From Hoeflea_A sp965204935 (GTDB lineage Bacteria > Pseudomonadota > Alphaproteobacteria > Rhizobiales > Rhizobiaceae): DNA of 64,000 nt. The stretch lies in assembly GCF_965204935.1 (NCBI RefSeq), contig NZ_CBDBFO010000002.1; one strand, given 5' to 3'. This document shows positions 8,983-16,840 of this stretch, piece by piece. Positions within the stretch are counted from its first letter, which is position 1. Each line of letters begins with the position of its first letter. The position numbers and the translations under genes were made by a program. A model generated the notes under the pieces. That model made no database searches and was not told where the DNA came from. It saw only the letters and a program-made list of their open reading frames with translations.

Positions 8983-9412
8983 TTGATTGTGACAGCGTGA
9001 CGCCTTATGTCCGCGACTGCCCAAAGTCGCACGTGCCTGTGGGTGTCCGCCGATCCTCGATAAGGTGAGGATATCGGTAAGGTACCTGGACCTAACCCCT
9101 CCAGTCGGTTTGCCGGCCAACCGTCAAATCGAGGACATCTTGAAGCAACGACGGTGCGGGCCTTTATGGTGTCTGCCGGCTGTCCAAAGGCCGGGGTTAC
9201 TGCAGAGGCACACCTTCATTGCCGGAAGTGCGGCTGGGTCTCCCATCCAATCCAAGGCAGACAAAGCTCGAGTCCGCGAACCGTCACGGTACGCGGATCA
9301 ATTGCCGCATCGACCATGCGTCGCGGGACCGGTGTTTCCACCAATCGGGTCCAAGACAAGTGATCGATTGCCCTTTGTCATCCGGAGCGATCCGGAGTGT
9401 TGGGAGAAACCG
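8983..9412 (+). promoter_or_regulatory. Long structured 5' leader of the decarboxylase gene (speF-like candidate)
   Basis: About 430 bases without a gene precede the decarboxylase ATG. A possible promoter is TTGATT at 8983 and TTATGT at 9005, 16 bases apart. The transcript would then carry several stable hairpins: CCGAT-CCTC with GAGGATATCGG (9050-9077); a compound stem GGTGT-CTGC with GCAG-ACACC enclosing a CCGGC/GCCGG hairpin (9168-9214); CCGCG-ACCG with CGGT-CGCGG (9274-9296); and GGACC-GGTG with CACC-GGTCC (9326-9352). A ribosome-binding site (GGGAG) follows at 9402. The speF cis-regulatory RNA motif is known upstream of ornithine decarboxylase genes of Alphaproteobacteria, and position and gene both fit. 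Membership was not tested. Confidence 0.55.
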
Positions 9413-10546
9413 ATGACCACGGAACGTATTATTGACTTTCTAAACACGCGACGACCGGACGGACCCTGCCTTGTCGTCGATCTCGATGTTGTCCGCGACA
9501 ATTACACCGCCTTTCGGCGGGCGCTGCCGGGAAGCGCGATCTACTATGCGATCAAGGCCAATCCCGCCCCGGAAATCCTGCGCCTGCTTGCCTCGATGGG
9601 ATCGAATTTCGATGCGGCGTCCGTGGCAGAGGTCGAGATGGCCCTGGAAGCCGGCGCGACGCCGGAGCGTATTTCCTTCGGCAATACGATCAAGAAGGAA
9701 CGCGACATCGCGCGCGCCTTCTCGCTCGGCGTGACGATGTACGCCGTCGACAGCAAGGAAGAGGTCGAGAAAGTCGCCAGGGCGGCGCCGGGATCGCGCG
9801 TCTTCTGCCGCGTCCTGACCGACGGCGAGGGCGCCGAATGGCCGCTGTCGCGCAAGTTCGGCTGCGTGCCTGACATGGCCTGCGACGTATTGCGCCACGG
9901 CCATGCGCTGGGTCTCGAAGCCTACGGCGTATCCTTCCATGTCGGCTCGCAGCAGACGGATCTCAACGCCTGGGACGGCGCTTTGGCCGATGCGCGCCGG
10001 GTCTTCGATGTCCTAGCCGAGGACGGGATCATTCTCAACATGGTCAATTTGGGCGGCGGTTTTCCGACCCGGTATCTGCGCGATGTGCCCGCTGCCGAGG
10101 CCTATGGCCAGGCGATCTTCGACGCGCTCAGCCGGCATTTCGGCAACCGCATTCCGGAGACGATCATCGAGCCGGGCAGGGGCATGGTGGGCAATGCCGG
10201 TGTCATAAAGGCAGAGGTCGTGCTGGTTTCCCGCAAGGCCGACAACGACAATGTGCGCTGGGTTTATCTCGATATCGGCAAGTTCGGCGGCCTTGCCGAG
10301 ACGATGGATGAATCGATCCGCTACCCGATCCGCACGGCGCGCGACGACGACCGCGCCGAGCCCTGTGTGCTGGCCGGCCCGACCTGTGACAGCGCCGACG
10401 TGCTCTATGAGAAGACACCCTATCCGCTGCCGGTATCCCTGACCATCGGCGACGAGGTGCTGATCGAGGGCACGGGCGCCTACACGACCACCTATTCGTC
10501 AGTCGCATTCAACGGTTTCGAGCCGCTGAGGAGTTATGTGATCTGA
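9413..10546 (+). CDS. Group IV (alanine racemase-fold) ornithine/lysine decarboxylase
   Basis: A 377-residue PLP enzyme of the DABA/ornithine/arginine decarboxylase group IV, making putrescine from ornithine or cadaverine from lysine in the cytoplasm. Seen in the sequence: the PLP lysine in YYAIKANP near residue 46, HVGSQQTD, the glycine-rich phosphate loop NLGGGFPTRY, EPGRGMVGNAG, and the active-site cysteine in AGPTCDSADVLYE near the C-terminus. An open frame reaches back to 9065, but the ATG at 9413 with GGGAG upstream gives the normal family length. Preceded by a long structured leader that suggests RNA-based control; monocistronic, ending against a palindromic repeat. Confidence 0.92.
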   Translation: MTTERIIDFLNTRRPDGPCLVVDLDVVRDNYTAFRRALPGSAIYYAIKANPAPEILRLLASMGSNFDAASVAEVEMALEAGATPERISFGNTIKKERDIARAFSLGVTMYAVDSKEEVEKVARAAPGSRVFCRVLTDGEGAEWPLSRKFGCVPDMACDVLRHGHALGLEAYGVSFHVGSQQTDLNAWDGALADARRVFDVLAEDGIILNMVNLGGGFPTRYLRDVPAAEAYGQAIFDALSRHFGNRIPETIIEPGRGMVGNAGVIKAEVVLVSRKADNDNVRWVYLDIGKFGGLAETMDESIRYPIRTARDDDRAEPCVLAGPTCDSADVLYEKTPYPLPVSLTIGDEVLIEGTGAYTTTYSSVAFNGFEPLRSYVI

Positions 10547-10565
10547 TTGTCCTCACGGTTTTTTG

Positions 10566-10823
10566 CGCTCACGGCCGCGCGCCGCCATGCGGCTGGCCTG
10601 CGCGGTCGCGCCGCACGTGCAGCGAAGGCCGGTCGGCCTTGCGAAGCGCTTCGCGCTTCGGGTCATTTTCCTTGAATGAGCATCGTGGAAAATGAATACG
10701 GCGCGAAGCGCCGCAAGCGCGACCGCGTGTCGGGCCCTTTGGCCCGCCCCCGCGGAGCATAGGCCCGAAGGGCCGCTCATGCGTGAGCGAAAACAATTGT
10801 TTACGGCGCGCGGCGCGTGAGCG
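10566..10823. repeat. Large intergenic palindromic element, about 258 bp
   Basis: The 295 bases between the decarboxylase and the lyxose isomerase gene are almost wholly palindromic. The ends pair as CGCTCACG (10566-10573) with CGTGAGCG (10816-10823) and CGCGCGCC (10576-10583) with GGCGCGCG (10805-10812). The middle pairs as CATTTTCC (10664-10671) with GGAAAATG (10686-10693). Several smaller GC hairpins lie between, such as AAGCGCTTCGCGCTT. Short open frames here (10553-10972 minus, 10569-10796 minus) are low-complexity and judged non-coding. Such mosaic palindromes (for example RIME-like elements) are known as dispersed repeats in rhizobial genomes, but no second copy is in this window. Confidence 0.7.
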
Positions 10824-10841
10824 AATCCTCTAAGGAAACAA

Positions 10842-11519
10842 TCAGTCCAAACTCTCGTAATCCGACACCAGCAGATGCACGGGCGGCTCGTCCTCCTCGA
10901 CCGTCGTGAAACGCGGGATCGGCTTTTCGAAGACGTTGTCGGTCCGGTCGTCATTGACCGTCGAGACCTCACCGATCAGCACATCGTCACCCTCGCCCCA
11001 GAAAGCATGCCATATGCCCGGCATGAGCGTCACGCTCTCGCCCGCTTCCAGCTTGAGATGACCGCCCGCCGATAGCGTACGCATGCGCCCGTCGACCGGC
11101 ACGCTGACCTTGCTTTCACGGTCTATGGAACCGTCATCGGCCGATTCAAAAAGTTCAAGCACCAGGGTGCCGCCGCCACGGTTGATGATGTCCTCGGCCT
11201 TGACGATGTGGCGGTGCATGGGGCTGAGCTGGTCCTTGCGCGAGATCATGATCTTTTCTGCGTAGAGCATGCCTCTGCCCGATCCGAGATCGGCGGGATC
11301 GCCGTTGCGAACGGTAAAGAGGAACAATCCAAGCTCGTCGAAATTTCCCTGTCCGTAGTCGGTAATGTCCCAGCCCATGCCGCGTTCCACGATCAACGAT
11401 GCCTCAGGCGCGCGCATCTCATCGGGGCTCCAATAGGCAAAAGGCGGCAGGACGTAGCCGAACGAGCGGAAGAACGCGTCGCCACGCTCAAGGATTTCAT
11501 TGATCTCAGATCGTTTCAT
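10842..11519 (-). CDS. D-lyxose/D-mannose isomerase-type cupin
   Basis: The 225-residue protein fits the bacterial D-lyxose ketol-isomerase family: a cupin with the metal-binding SPMHRHIVKAEDI motif near residue 104, a GGGTLVLELF strand, and the second conserved segment LMPGIWHAFWGEG that supplies a further histidine. These enzymes interconvert D-lyxose with D-xylulose or D-mannose with D-fructose and need Mn or a similar divalent metal. The ATG at 11519 is chosen because the long frame upstream runs antisense through the next gene. It is the last gene of a co-directional block starting with the creatininase gene, and its 3' end abuts the palindromic repeat. Confidence 0.82.
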   Translation of the reverse strand: MKRSEINEILERGDAFFRSFGYVLPPFAYWSPDEMRAPEASLIVERGMGWDITDYGQGNFDELGLFLFTVRNGDPADLGSGRGMLYAEKIMISRKDQLSPMHRHIVKAEDIINRGGGTLVLELFESADDGSIDRESKVSVPVDGRMRTLSAGGHLKLEAGESVTLMPGIWHAFWGEGDDVLIGEVSTVNDDRTDNVFEKPIPRFTTVEEDEPPVHLLVSDYESLD

Positions 11520-11577
11520 GGCCGTTATCTTTCCCGGTGCTGATGCGCATGTTTTCTTTGGACGGATTTTGCGGCCA

Positions 11578-12003
11578 TCAACCGAAATCCTGGTCTTCCT
11601 GGATGCCGAGCTGGCGCTTGACCCCATCGATGTCGCCAAGAACCCATAATTCGGTGATCTGCCTGCCGTCGGTGGTAAAGAACGCGGCGCCTGCCCAGGT
11701 GATTTTGCGGCCGGTTTGCGGTACCCCGTAGAAGGTCCCGCCGTGGGTGCCGACAAACTCCATGCGCGCGACCGCCTTGTGTCCTTCCGTGACGATTTCC
11801 TGGATGTTGCAGATGAAATCCGGCAGGGATGCGCGAACAGCACGCAGATAGTCGATAAATCCCTCCGGACCGTTGCGTTCGGATCCGAGGGAGCCGCGAA
11901 ACACGAAGTCCCGATGCAAGATCTGCCGGGCGACATCCTCGTTCCCGGTGTTCCAGACCTGATGATAAAACCGCTCTATCAGCTGTTGAGGCGTTACGTC
12001 CAT
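11578..12003 (-). CDS. SnoaL-like / ester cyclase family protein
   Basis: A 141-residue single-domain protein of the NTF2-like fold, ester cyclase/SnoaL branch. The start ATPQQLIERFYHQVWNTGNE-like segment, the RASLPDFICNIQEI strand and the THGGTFYGVPQTGRKI segment near residue 85 are typical. Family members are small cone-shaped enzymes or binding proteins; the polyketide cyclases are the best known, but most bacterial copies have no known reaction. It sits 15 bases before the WD40 gene's stop and 58 bases ahead of the lyxose isomerase gene on the same strand, so it is probably part of that operon. No polyketide genes are nearby. Confidence 0.82.
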   Translation of the reverse strand: MDVTPQQLIERFYHQVWNTGNEDVARQILHRDFVFRGSLGSERNGPEGFIDYLRAVRASLPDFICNIQEIVTEGHKAVARMEFVGTHGGTFYGVPQTGRKITWAGAAFFTTDGRQITELWVLGDIDGVKRQLGIQEDQDFG

Positions 12004-12018
12004 TTCTGGTCTCCGCGT

Positions 12019-12993
12019 TCAGGCCGTCAGGTCTATGATACCGCAATCACCGGTTTCTGCACCAAATGCCAGCTGCACGCCCTTGCCATCCCATTGCATC
12101 GTGCTGATCGCGCCCTTGCCATCGTGCCGAAGCATCGCTTCCTTGCTGTCCGAGAGCCGGGCGGCCAGGATCGCCCCGTCCGCATAGCCGATTGCGACGA
12201 CGTCGTCCGTCGGATGACAGGCGACGCAGGTCACTGCCGCATCGCCGCGGGTTCCGAGCTGCAGCGGTTTTTTACCCATGGGACCGTCTTTGCCGGAAAA
12301 CGGCCAGACAATCGCAGCCGGCGCGCCTGAAGAAGCAAGCCATTTGCCCTTTGCGCTCCAGCTCATGGACCTGACCTTGGACGGGTAGCCGGCCATGCGC
12401 ATGTGCCTGCCGTCATCAAGGCGCCAGCCGTGCAGTGCGTTTTCCTGCATGCTGGACACGACATATTTGCCATCGGGCGAAAAGATCACCTGTGTGTGGG
12501 CACCCTTCCACTCCAGATCGACGGCCGGCGCCTGCAATCCGGCCCAGTGCAGAGAGACGCCATCGTAGCGCGCGGCCGCGATGCGCAGGCCCTTCGGTGC
12601 AAAGGCAATGCCTTCAACGGTGCGCTGTTCCTGAAACTCGGTCAGAGAGCCATCAGCGTTGCGGACCACCGAGGACCGTCCGGTGGAAAAGGCTACGGCA
12701 TCCTCCGGGCCGGCGGCGATACAGTTGATCCACTTGCCGGGGTTCTCAGCCAGCGTTTCGGTCCTGCCGTCTGCCGACGTCCTGACAATCTTGCCATCCT
12801 CGCCGCCGGTCAACAGCCAGCGGCCTTGCCCGTCCCGCGCAGCGCACAGCAGGCCGTCATGGATGATCACTTCCTTCTTTCCGTGATCAAGCCAGATTAC
12901 CGAGCCCTCGGCCAGCGCGAAAAACGGAACGGTGCCGATGAACGTTGCAGCGATACAGTGACCGTCGAGGTCGAGCGGGGCGATCGTCGGCAT
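12019..12993 (-). CDS. WD40 repeat protein paired with CobW
   Basis: A 324-residue protein built almost wholly from WD40-like blades, with recurring patterns such as GKWINCIAAGPEDAVAFSTG, VIFSPDGKYVVSSMQENALHGW and GKWLASSGAPAAIVWPF. No signal peptide or membrane helix, so a cytoplasmic beta-propeller scaffold is expected. The ATG at 12993 begins 10 bases after the CobW stop codon; a TTG one codon earlier is less likely. WD40 genes directly behind a COG0523 (CobW) GTPase gene are a recurring pair in Rhizobiales, suggesting that the propeller docks the metallochaperone or its client, though this role is inferred from neighbourhood only. Confidence 0.85.
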   Translation of the reverse strand: MPTIAPLDLDGHCIAATFIGTVPFFALAEGSVIWLDHGKKEVIIHDGLLCAARDGQGRWLLTGGEDGKIVRTSADGRTETLAENPGKWINCIAAGPEDAVAFSTGRSSVVRNADGSLTEFQEQRTVEGIAFAPKGLRIAAARYDGVSLHWAGLQAPAVDLEWKGAHTQVIFSPDGKYVVSSMQENALHGWRLDDGRHMRMAGYPSKVRSMSWSAKGKWLASSGAPAAIVWPFSGKDGPMGKKPLQLGTRGDAAVTCVACHPTDDVVAIGYADGAILAARLSDSKEAMLRHDGKGAISTMQWDGKGVQLAFGAETGDCGIIDLTA

Positions 12994-13002
12994 CAACTTA
13001 GA

Positions 13003-14031
13003 CTAGGCCTGGCAGGCTTCGAAGGTGCGCTTCAACTTTTCGTGGTCGAGGTCACGGCCGATGAAGACAATGCGGCTTTCCCGCTTCTCGCCCTCTTTCC
13101 AGGCACGCTGGTGGTCGCCTTCGACGAGCATGTGGATGCCCTGCACGACATAGCGCTCGTCATCGTTGTCGAAGGCGATGATTCCCTTGAGCCGCAAAAT
13201 ATTCGGTCCGTCGATCTGCGTTGTCTTTTGAATCCAGGGGAAGAAGAGATCCGGCTTGAGCGGTCCGGCCCTCAGTGAAACCGACTCGATCGTGGCGTCG
13301 TGAATGTCGGCGGGCCCGTGATGATGGTGGTGATGATCATGTTCGTGATCATGGTCGTGATGATGATGATCATCCTCATGGTCAAGAAAATGCGGATCGT
13401 TGTCGAGCGCCCTTTGCAGATCAAACGCACCACGGTCCAGCACGTCATCAAGTGCGATCCCGGCCCGTTCGGTGCGATGAATGCGGGCCGACGGGTTGAT
13501 GGCACGAATGGCCTGCTCGCGCGCCTGCAATTCGTTATCGTCGACGAGATCCGTCTTGTTCAGGAGCACCACATCGGCGAAGGCGATCTGATCCTCCGCC
13601 TCGCGGCTGTCTTTCAGCCGCAACGGAAGATGCTTGGCGTCGACGAGTGCCACCACTGCGTCGAGCCTGGTCTTCTGGCGCACATCGTCGTCCATGAAGA
13701 AAGTCTGGGCGACCGGTGCCGGATCGGCGAGGCCGGTGGTCTCGACGACAATGGCATCGAACCGGCCGGGACGGCGCATCAGGCCTTCGACGACACGAAT
13801 GAGGTCGCCGCGTACCGTGCAGCACACGCAGCCATTGTTCATCTCATAGATTTCTTCGTCCGACTCGACGATCAGGTCGTTGTCGATCCCGATTTCGCCG
13901 AACTCGTTGACGATGACCGCGTAGCGCTTGCCGTGATCCCCGGAAAGGATGCGGTTGAGCAGCGTCGTCTTGCCGGATCCGAGATAGCCGGTCAGCACCG
14001 TGACGGGAATGGGATTGAAAGCCTCGCTCAT
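13003..14031 (-). CDS. CobW/COG0523 family metallochaperone GTPase
   Basis: This 342-residue G3E GTPase shows the P-loop GYLGSGKTTLLN at residue 11, the metal motif GCVCC near residue 65, the Walker B-like VVETTGLADP, NKTD for guanine binding, and a histidine-rich linker (about residues 232-252, coded by 13310-13390) before the CobW C-terminal domain. Such proteins insert or deliver Zn, Co or Ni to client enzymes using GTP. The ATG at 14031 has an excellent AAGGAG 6 bases upstream, so the longer frame to 14067 is rejected. It is 66 bases downstream of the creatininase-like gene and directly upstream of the WD40 gene. No clear Zur box was found in the short upstream gap. Confidence 0.92.
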   Translation of the reverse strand: MSEAFNPIPVTVLTGYLGSGKTTLLNRILSGDHGKRYAVIVNEFGEIGIDNDLIVESDEEIYEMNNGCVCCTVRGDLIRVVEGLMRRPGRFDAIVVETTGLADPAPVAQTFFMDDDVRQKTRLDAVVALVDAKHLPLRLKDSREAEDQIAFADVVLLNKTDLVDDNELQAREQAIRAINPSARIHRTERAGIALDDVLDRGAFDLQRALDNDPHFLDHEDDHHHHDHDHEHDHHHHHHGPADIHDATIESVSLRAGPLKPDLFFPWIQKTTQIDGPNILRLKGIIAFDNDDERYVVQGIHMLVEGDHQRAWKEGEKRESRIVFIGRDLDHEKLKRTFEACQA

Positions 14032-14097
14032 GGGCGGCTCCTTTGACTTGAACCCGCATATAGGCAATTGACGCGCCTTGCGCCAGTCACTTGCCGG

Positions 14098-14889
14098 TCA
14101 GCGAAGGCGATCGGGGTCAAAGCTGTGGACATCCTCGAGCAGTTCGATCAGGCCCGAGGCAGCGTGGTCGATCAGCACCTGGCCTTTTTTCGCCGTCGCC
14201 GACAGGGCGTTTCCTGTCGCGCCGTCGGGGTTCAGGTCCGCGATTTTCCAGCCGAAGGCGTGCGGGCCGTAGGCACGCAGATGTGTCGCCGTGGTTTCCA
14301 TGGTTTCCTGATAGGATTCAAAGTCCGCGGCCATTGAGACATCGACCAGGTCGGGACGCAGCGCCAGCATGACCGATGTCTCGATTTCGCCGGCATGGAC
14401 TCCAAGGTTCCTTTCGCGGGCGGATATCAGCCCGTCAGGAACACCGAAACGCGTCCAGCTTGTCGCGACCGCAAGCATGTTGAAGCGGACACGTGCCTCG
14501 GTGGCGACAATGGTCATCAGGGGTGAATTGCCGCCATGGGCATTGAGCATGACGAATTTGCGTACGCCCGACCGGTTCAGCATGTCGGCGATGCCGAACC
14601 AGCGTCGGACGGCCTCGTCCCAGCCAAGCGTGCGGGTGCCTGTCACGTCCATATGCTCGATGGAATAGCCGACGGGTTCGACAGGCAGAAACGTCACGGG
14701 CAGTTCGGCCGGCATCGATTTAGACACCGCTTCGGCGATGCCCGCGGCAATGATCGTGTCGGTTTCTAAGGGCAGATGCGGCCCGTGCTGCTCATGCGCG
14801 CCAAGCGGCAAAACCGCGATCCAGCCCTGCCGGTCACGCGGTTCCAGATCCTTTGCGTTGTCATCCCAGTTTCGAGCCGGAAATACCAT
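14098..14889 (-). CDS. Creatininase family metal-dependent amidohydrolase
   Basis: A 263-residue member of the creatininase/MftE superfamily. Metal ligands are visible in LGAHEQHGPHLPLETD near residue 29, NAHGGNSPL in the middle, and HAGEIETS near residue 168. The family comprises Zn- or Mn-dependent hydrolases acting on cyclic amides such as creatinine, and related enzymes of riboflavin or mycofactocin pathways; the actual substrate here is unknown. The ATG at 14889 has GGAG at good distance and gives the usual family length, so the longer frame to 14997 is rejected. It appears to be the first gene of the block that includes the CobW metallochaperone, which could load its metal. Confidence 0.87.
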   Translation of the reverse strand: MVFPARNWDDNAKDLEPRDRQGWIAVLPLGAHEQHGPHLPLETDTIIAAGIAEAVSKSMPAELPVTFLPVEPVGYSIEHMDVTGTRTLGWDEAVRRWFGIADMLNRSGVRKFVMLNAHGGNSPLMTIVATEARVRFNMLAVATSWTRFGVPDGLISARERNLGVHAGEIETSVMLALRPDLVDVSMAADFESYQETMETTATHLRAYGPHAFGWKIADLNPDGATGNALSATAKKGQVLIDHAASGLIELLEDVHSFDPDRLR

Positions 14890-14911
14890 CGGGCAAAGCT
14901 CCAAGTGCCCG
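14890..14911 (-). promoter_or_regulatory. Hairpin holding the Shine-Dalgarno sequence in its loop
   Basis: Directly before the creatininase-type ATG, minus-strand CGGGCA and TGCCCG pair perfectly around the 10-base loop CTTGGAGCTT. The ribosome-binding GGAG is therefore in the loop, and the stem ends at the base before the start codon. The arrangement could limit initiation unless the stem is opened. It is read directly from sequence; function is inferred. Confidence 0.5.
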
Positions 14912-14923
14912 GCAGATACTGTT

Positions 14924-14984
14924 GCCGTTGCACTGTTGTAGCAGACAGCGACTGGTAGCAGTCGGAAAATTGCAGTGCAACGGC
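14924..14984. repeat. Perfect 12-bp inverted repeat with internal hairpin
   Basis: GCCGTTGCACTG (14924-14935) and CAGTGCAACGGC (14973-14984) are exact inverted copies separated by 37 bases that themselves contain CGACT/AGTCG (14949-14964). It lies in the 335-base gap between the creatininase-type start and the MarR gene. In the creatininase mRNA it would form a long stem-loop upstream of the smaller hairpin. An operator, an RNA element or a small mobile repeat are all possible. The rest of the gap up to 15148 shows no further clear signal. Confidence 0.6.
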
Positions 14985-15148
14985 GGCGGAGGTACAAAGC
15001 GACGCCTGGTGCGACCGTGCGCCGAGGAATGCCCGGCGAGCACGATCAATTAACCGGATTTTACCGGCGAAACGACGCTTGCCCGACTCTTTGCAGTGAA
15101 GGCAGGGGGAGACCGAAAGCGGTGTGCATAATGTTACGCCGACGGATT

Positions 15149-15176
15149 TTGAAATAGTGCCATCTGGCGTTATAAT
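15149..15176 (+). promoter_or_regulatory. Sigma-70 type promoter of the MarR gene
   Basis: TTGAAA at 15149 and a consensus TATAAT at 15171 are 16 bases apart and point at the MarR gene, whose GGAGG-type ribosome-binding site is at about 15214. This is the best match to the housekeeping promoter consensus in the window. It would give a leader of about 40 bases. Confidence 0.7.
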
Positions 15177-15224
15177 TTATTTGCCCGACTATGGCTGAAG
15201 AGCGCGGGCGGATAGGAGGCCTCG

Positions 15225-15695
15225 ATGGCCAAAAAGAATAAATCCAGTGTTGAGAAGAAAGGCAACGAAGAAAAGGTAGAGCTTTTCTCGCAATTGTCTG
15301 CGTCCGCCCGTTATTCTCGCACATTATTGTCACGTCAACTTCTCTCTTGTGGACTTTATGCCGGACAGGATGCCGTAATACTTGCGCTTGATGCCAATGA
15401 CGGGCTTTCCCTGTCGGCCATTGCAGATCAATTGGGTGTGCGCGCCCCGACGATGACCAAAACGATTAACCGGCTTGCGGCTCAAGGGTTCGTCGACAAA
15501 CGAGAATCGGAAAGCGATGCGCGGTTGTCGCATGTCTACCTGACGGATGCCGGGCACGATGCAGTGAAAACGGTTCGCAAGGCGATCAGGAAGTCACAAA
15601 AGATCGCGCTGCAGGAAATGAGTCCGAAGGACGTCAAATCGCTGGTGCGGTTGCTCAAGAAAGTCGAAGAGAACATCGCCTCGGCGCTTGGCTGA
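15225..15695 (+). CDS. MarR family transcriptional regulator
   Basis: A 156-residue winged helix-turn-helix protein. The recognition region LSLSAIADQLGVRAPTMTKTINRLAAQG (about residues 61-88), followed by FVDKRESESDARLSHVYLTDAG for the wing, is the standard MarR DNA-binding domain. The N-terminal 20 residues are highly charged and lysine-rich, longer than usual. The start has a strong ribosome-binding site (AGGAGG) and a good promoter. It is followed by a hairpin and then by a LacI-type regulator gene on the same strand. The ligand and targets are unknown; the divergent creatininase block is one possible target because the two share the upstream gap. Confidence 0.9.
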   Translation: MAKKNKSSVEKKGNEEKVELFSQLSASARYSRTLLSRQLLSCGLYAGQDAVILALDANDGLSLSAIADQLGVRAPTMTKTINRLAAQGFVDKRESESDARLSHVYLTDAGHDAVKTVRKAIRKSQKIALQEMSPKDVKSLVRLLKKVEENIASALG

Positions 15696-15717
15696 CGGAC
15701 GATCCGTCCTCTCTTTA
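15694..15717 (+). terminator. Probable intrinsic terminator of the MarR gene
   Basis: GACGGA and TCCGTC form a perfect 6-bp stem with loop CGA, overlapping the MarR stop codon, followed by CTCTCTTTAAAA. The stem is short and the T run interrupted, so strength is moderate at best. Confidence 0.45.
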
Positions 15718-15775
15718 AAAATTTTAATTTTCAATTTAAAACGATCCAAACAAAAGTTGGAACGAGGCTGCGGCC

Positions 15776-16819
15776 ATGCGCGGCCGTGATTGTCAGGGGT
15801 GCTTCTTGGGCCAGAAGGTCAAGCTTTCAACAATTGCCGATTCCCTGGGCCTTTCGACGGCAACGGTTTCGCTTGCGCTGCGCGACAGCCCGCTTGTCGC
15901 CGACGCGACCCGCGAAAAGATCAAGGAGCAGGCCCAGACGCTGGGCTATATCTACAACCGGCGGGCCGCCAGCCTGAGGACATCACGCTCCGGCATCATC
16001 GGTGTCGTCGTGCATGACATCATGAACCCGTTCTACGCTGAAATCCTGCGGGCCATCGAGAGCGAGCTGGACCGAAACCGGCAGACGTTCATTCTGTCGA
16101 ACCATTATGACTCGGTGGAAAAGCAGCGCAATTTCATCGAGACGCTGCTGCAGCTCGGCGGCGACGGCGTGATCATGTCACCGGCTATCGGAACACCGAA
16201 AAATGATATCGAGCTTGCCGAGGAAAACGGCATGCCGGCCATCCTCATCGCGCGCTCAGTGGACGAGGTCGATGTGCCCACCTATCGCGGTGACGATGCC
16301 TATGGAATTGCGCTCGCGACCAACCATCTCATCGGTCTCGGCCACAAGTGCATTGCGATGGTCGGCGGCACCGACCAGACCTCAACGGGCCGGCATCGTT
16401 ACCAGGGCTATGTGCAGGCGCTGCAGAAGGCCAATATCGCCGTCGATCCCGAACTTCGCATACCCGGTCCGCGCACGAAGCAGGCGGGCTTCGAAGCGGC
16501 TGTCAATTTTCTTTCCCTGCCGCAAAAACCGACCGCAGCGGTGTGCTGGAATGACCTGGTCGCCATCGGGCTGATGAACGGGATTGCCCGCGCCGGATTG
16601 GTGCCGGGTAAGGATATCTCGGTGACCGGTTATCATGACCTCGAGGAAGCGGCGATTGCGACACCGTCGCTGACGACCGTTTGGAACGGCCAGGCCGAGG
16701 TCGGTCGCATGGCGGCACGGGCGCTGCTCGACAAGCTCAACGGATCCTCGGATGCCGATGGCCTGCACCTTATCCGGCCGGAAATGCGCATCCGCCAGTC
16801 CACTTCCCCGCTCAAATAG
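15776..16819 (+). CDS. LacI family transcriptional regulator
   Basis: A 347-residue LacI/GalR regulator. The DNA-binding domain is near residues 16-70, with LSTIADSLGLSTATVSLALR as helix-turn-helix and the hinge sequence GYIYNRRAASLRT. The periplasmic-binding-protein-like effector domain follows, starting at GIIGVVVHDIMNPFYAEIL. The given ATG has GAGG upstream; a TTG ten codons later (after CAGGGG) is a real alternative because LacI proteins often begin just before the KLSTIADS segment. The effector is probably a small organic molecule linked to the neighbouring PuuD-like hydrolase (convergent) or the TRAP binding protein; neither is proven. Confidence 0.9.
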   Translation: MRGRDCQGCFLGQKVKLSTIADSLGLSTATVSLALRDSPLVADATREKIKEQAQTLGYIYNRRAASLRTSRSGIIGVVVHDIMNPFYAEILRAIESELDRNRQTFILSNHYDSVEKQRNFIETLLQLGGDGVIMSPAIGTPKNDIELAEENGMPAILIARSVDEVDVPTYRGDDAYGIALATNHLIGLGHKCIAMVGGTDQTSTGRHRYQGYVQALQKANIAVDPELRIPGPRTKQAGFEAAVNFLSLPQKPTAAVCWNDLVAIGLMNGIARAGLVPGKDISVTGYHDLEEAAIATPSLTTVWNGQAEVGRMAARALLDKLNGSSDADGLHLIRPEMRIRQSTSPLK

Positions 16820-16840
16820 CCCTCATTGGGCTGCTGCACT

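Noticed and set aside
10569..10796. 75-residue minus-strand open frame in the gap after the decarboxylase gene
   Set aside because: It is the translation of the palindromic repeat; such frames appear wherever these GC-rich repeats occur and show no family pattern.
15036..15075. TTAA-N7-TTAC before the MarR gene as a third CtrA box
   Set aside because: Only one half-site is complete; a single near match is expected by chance.
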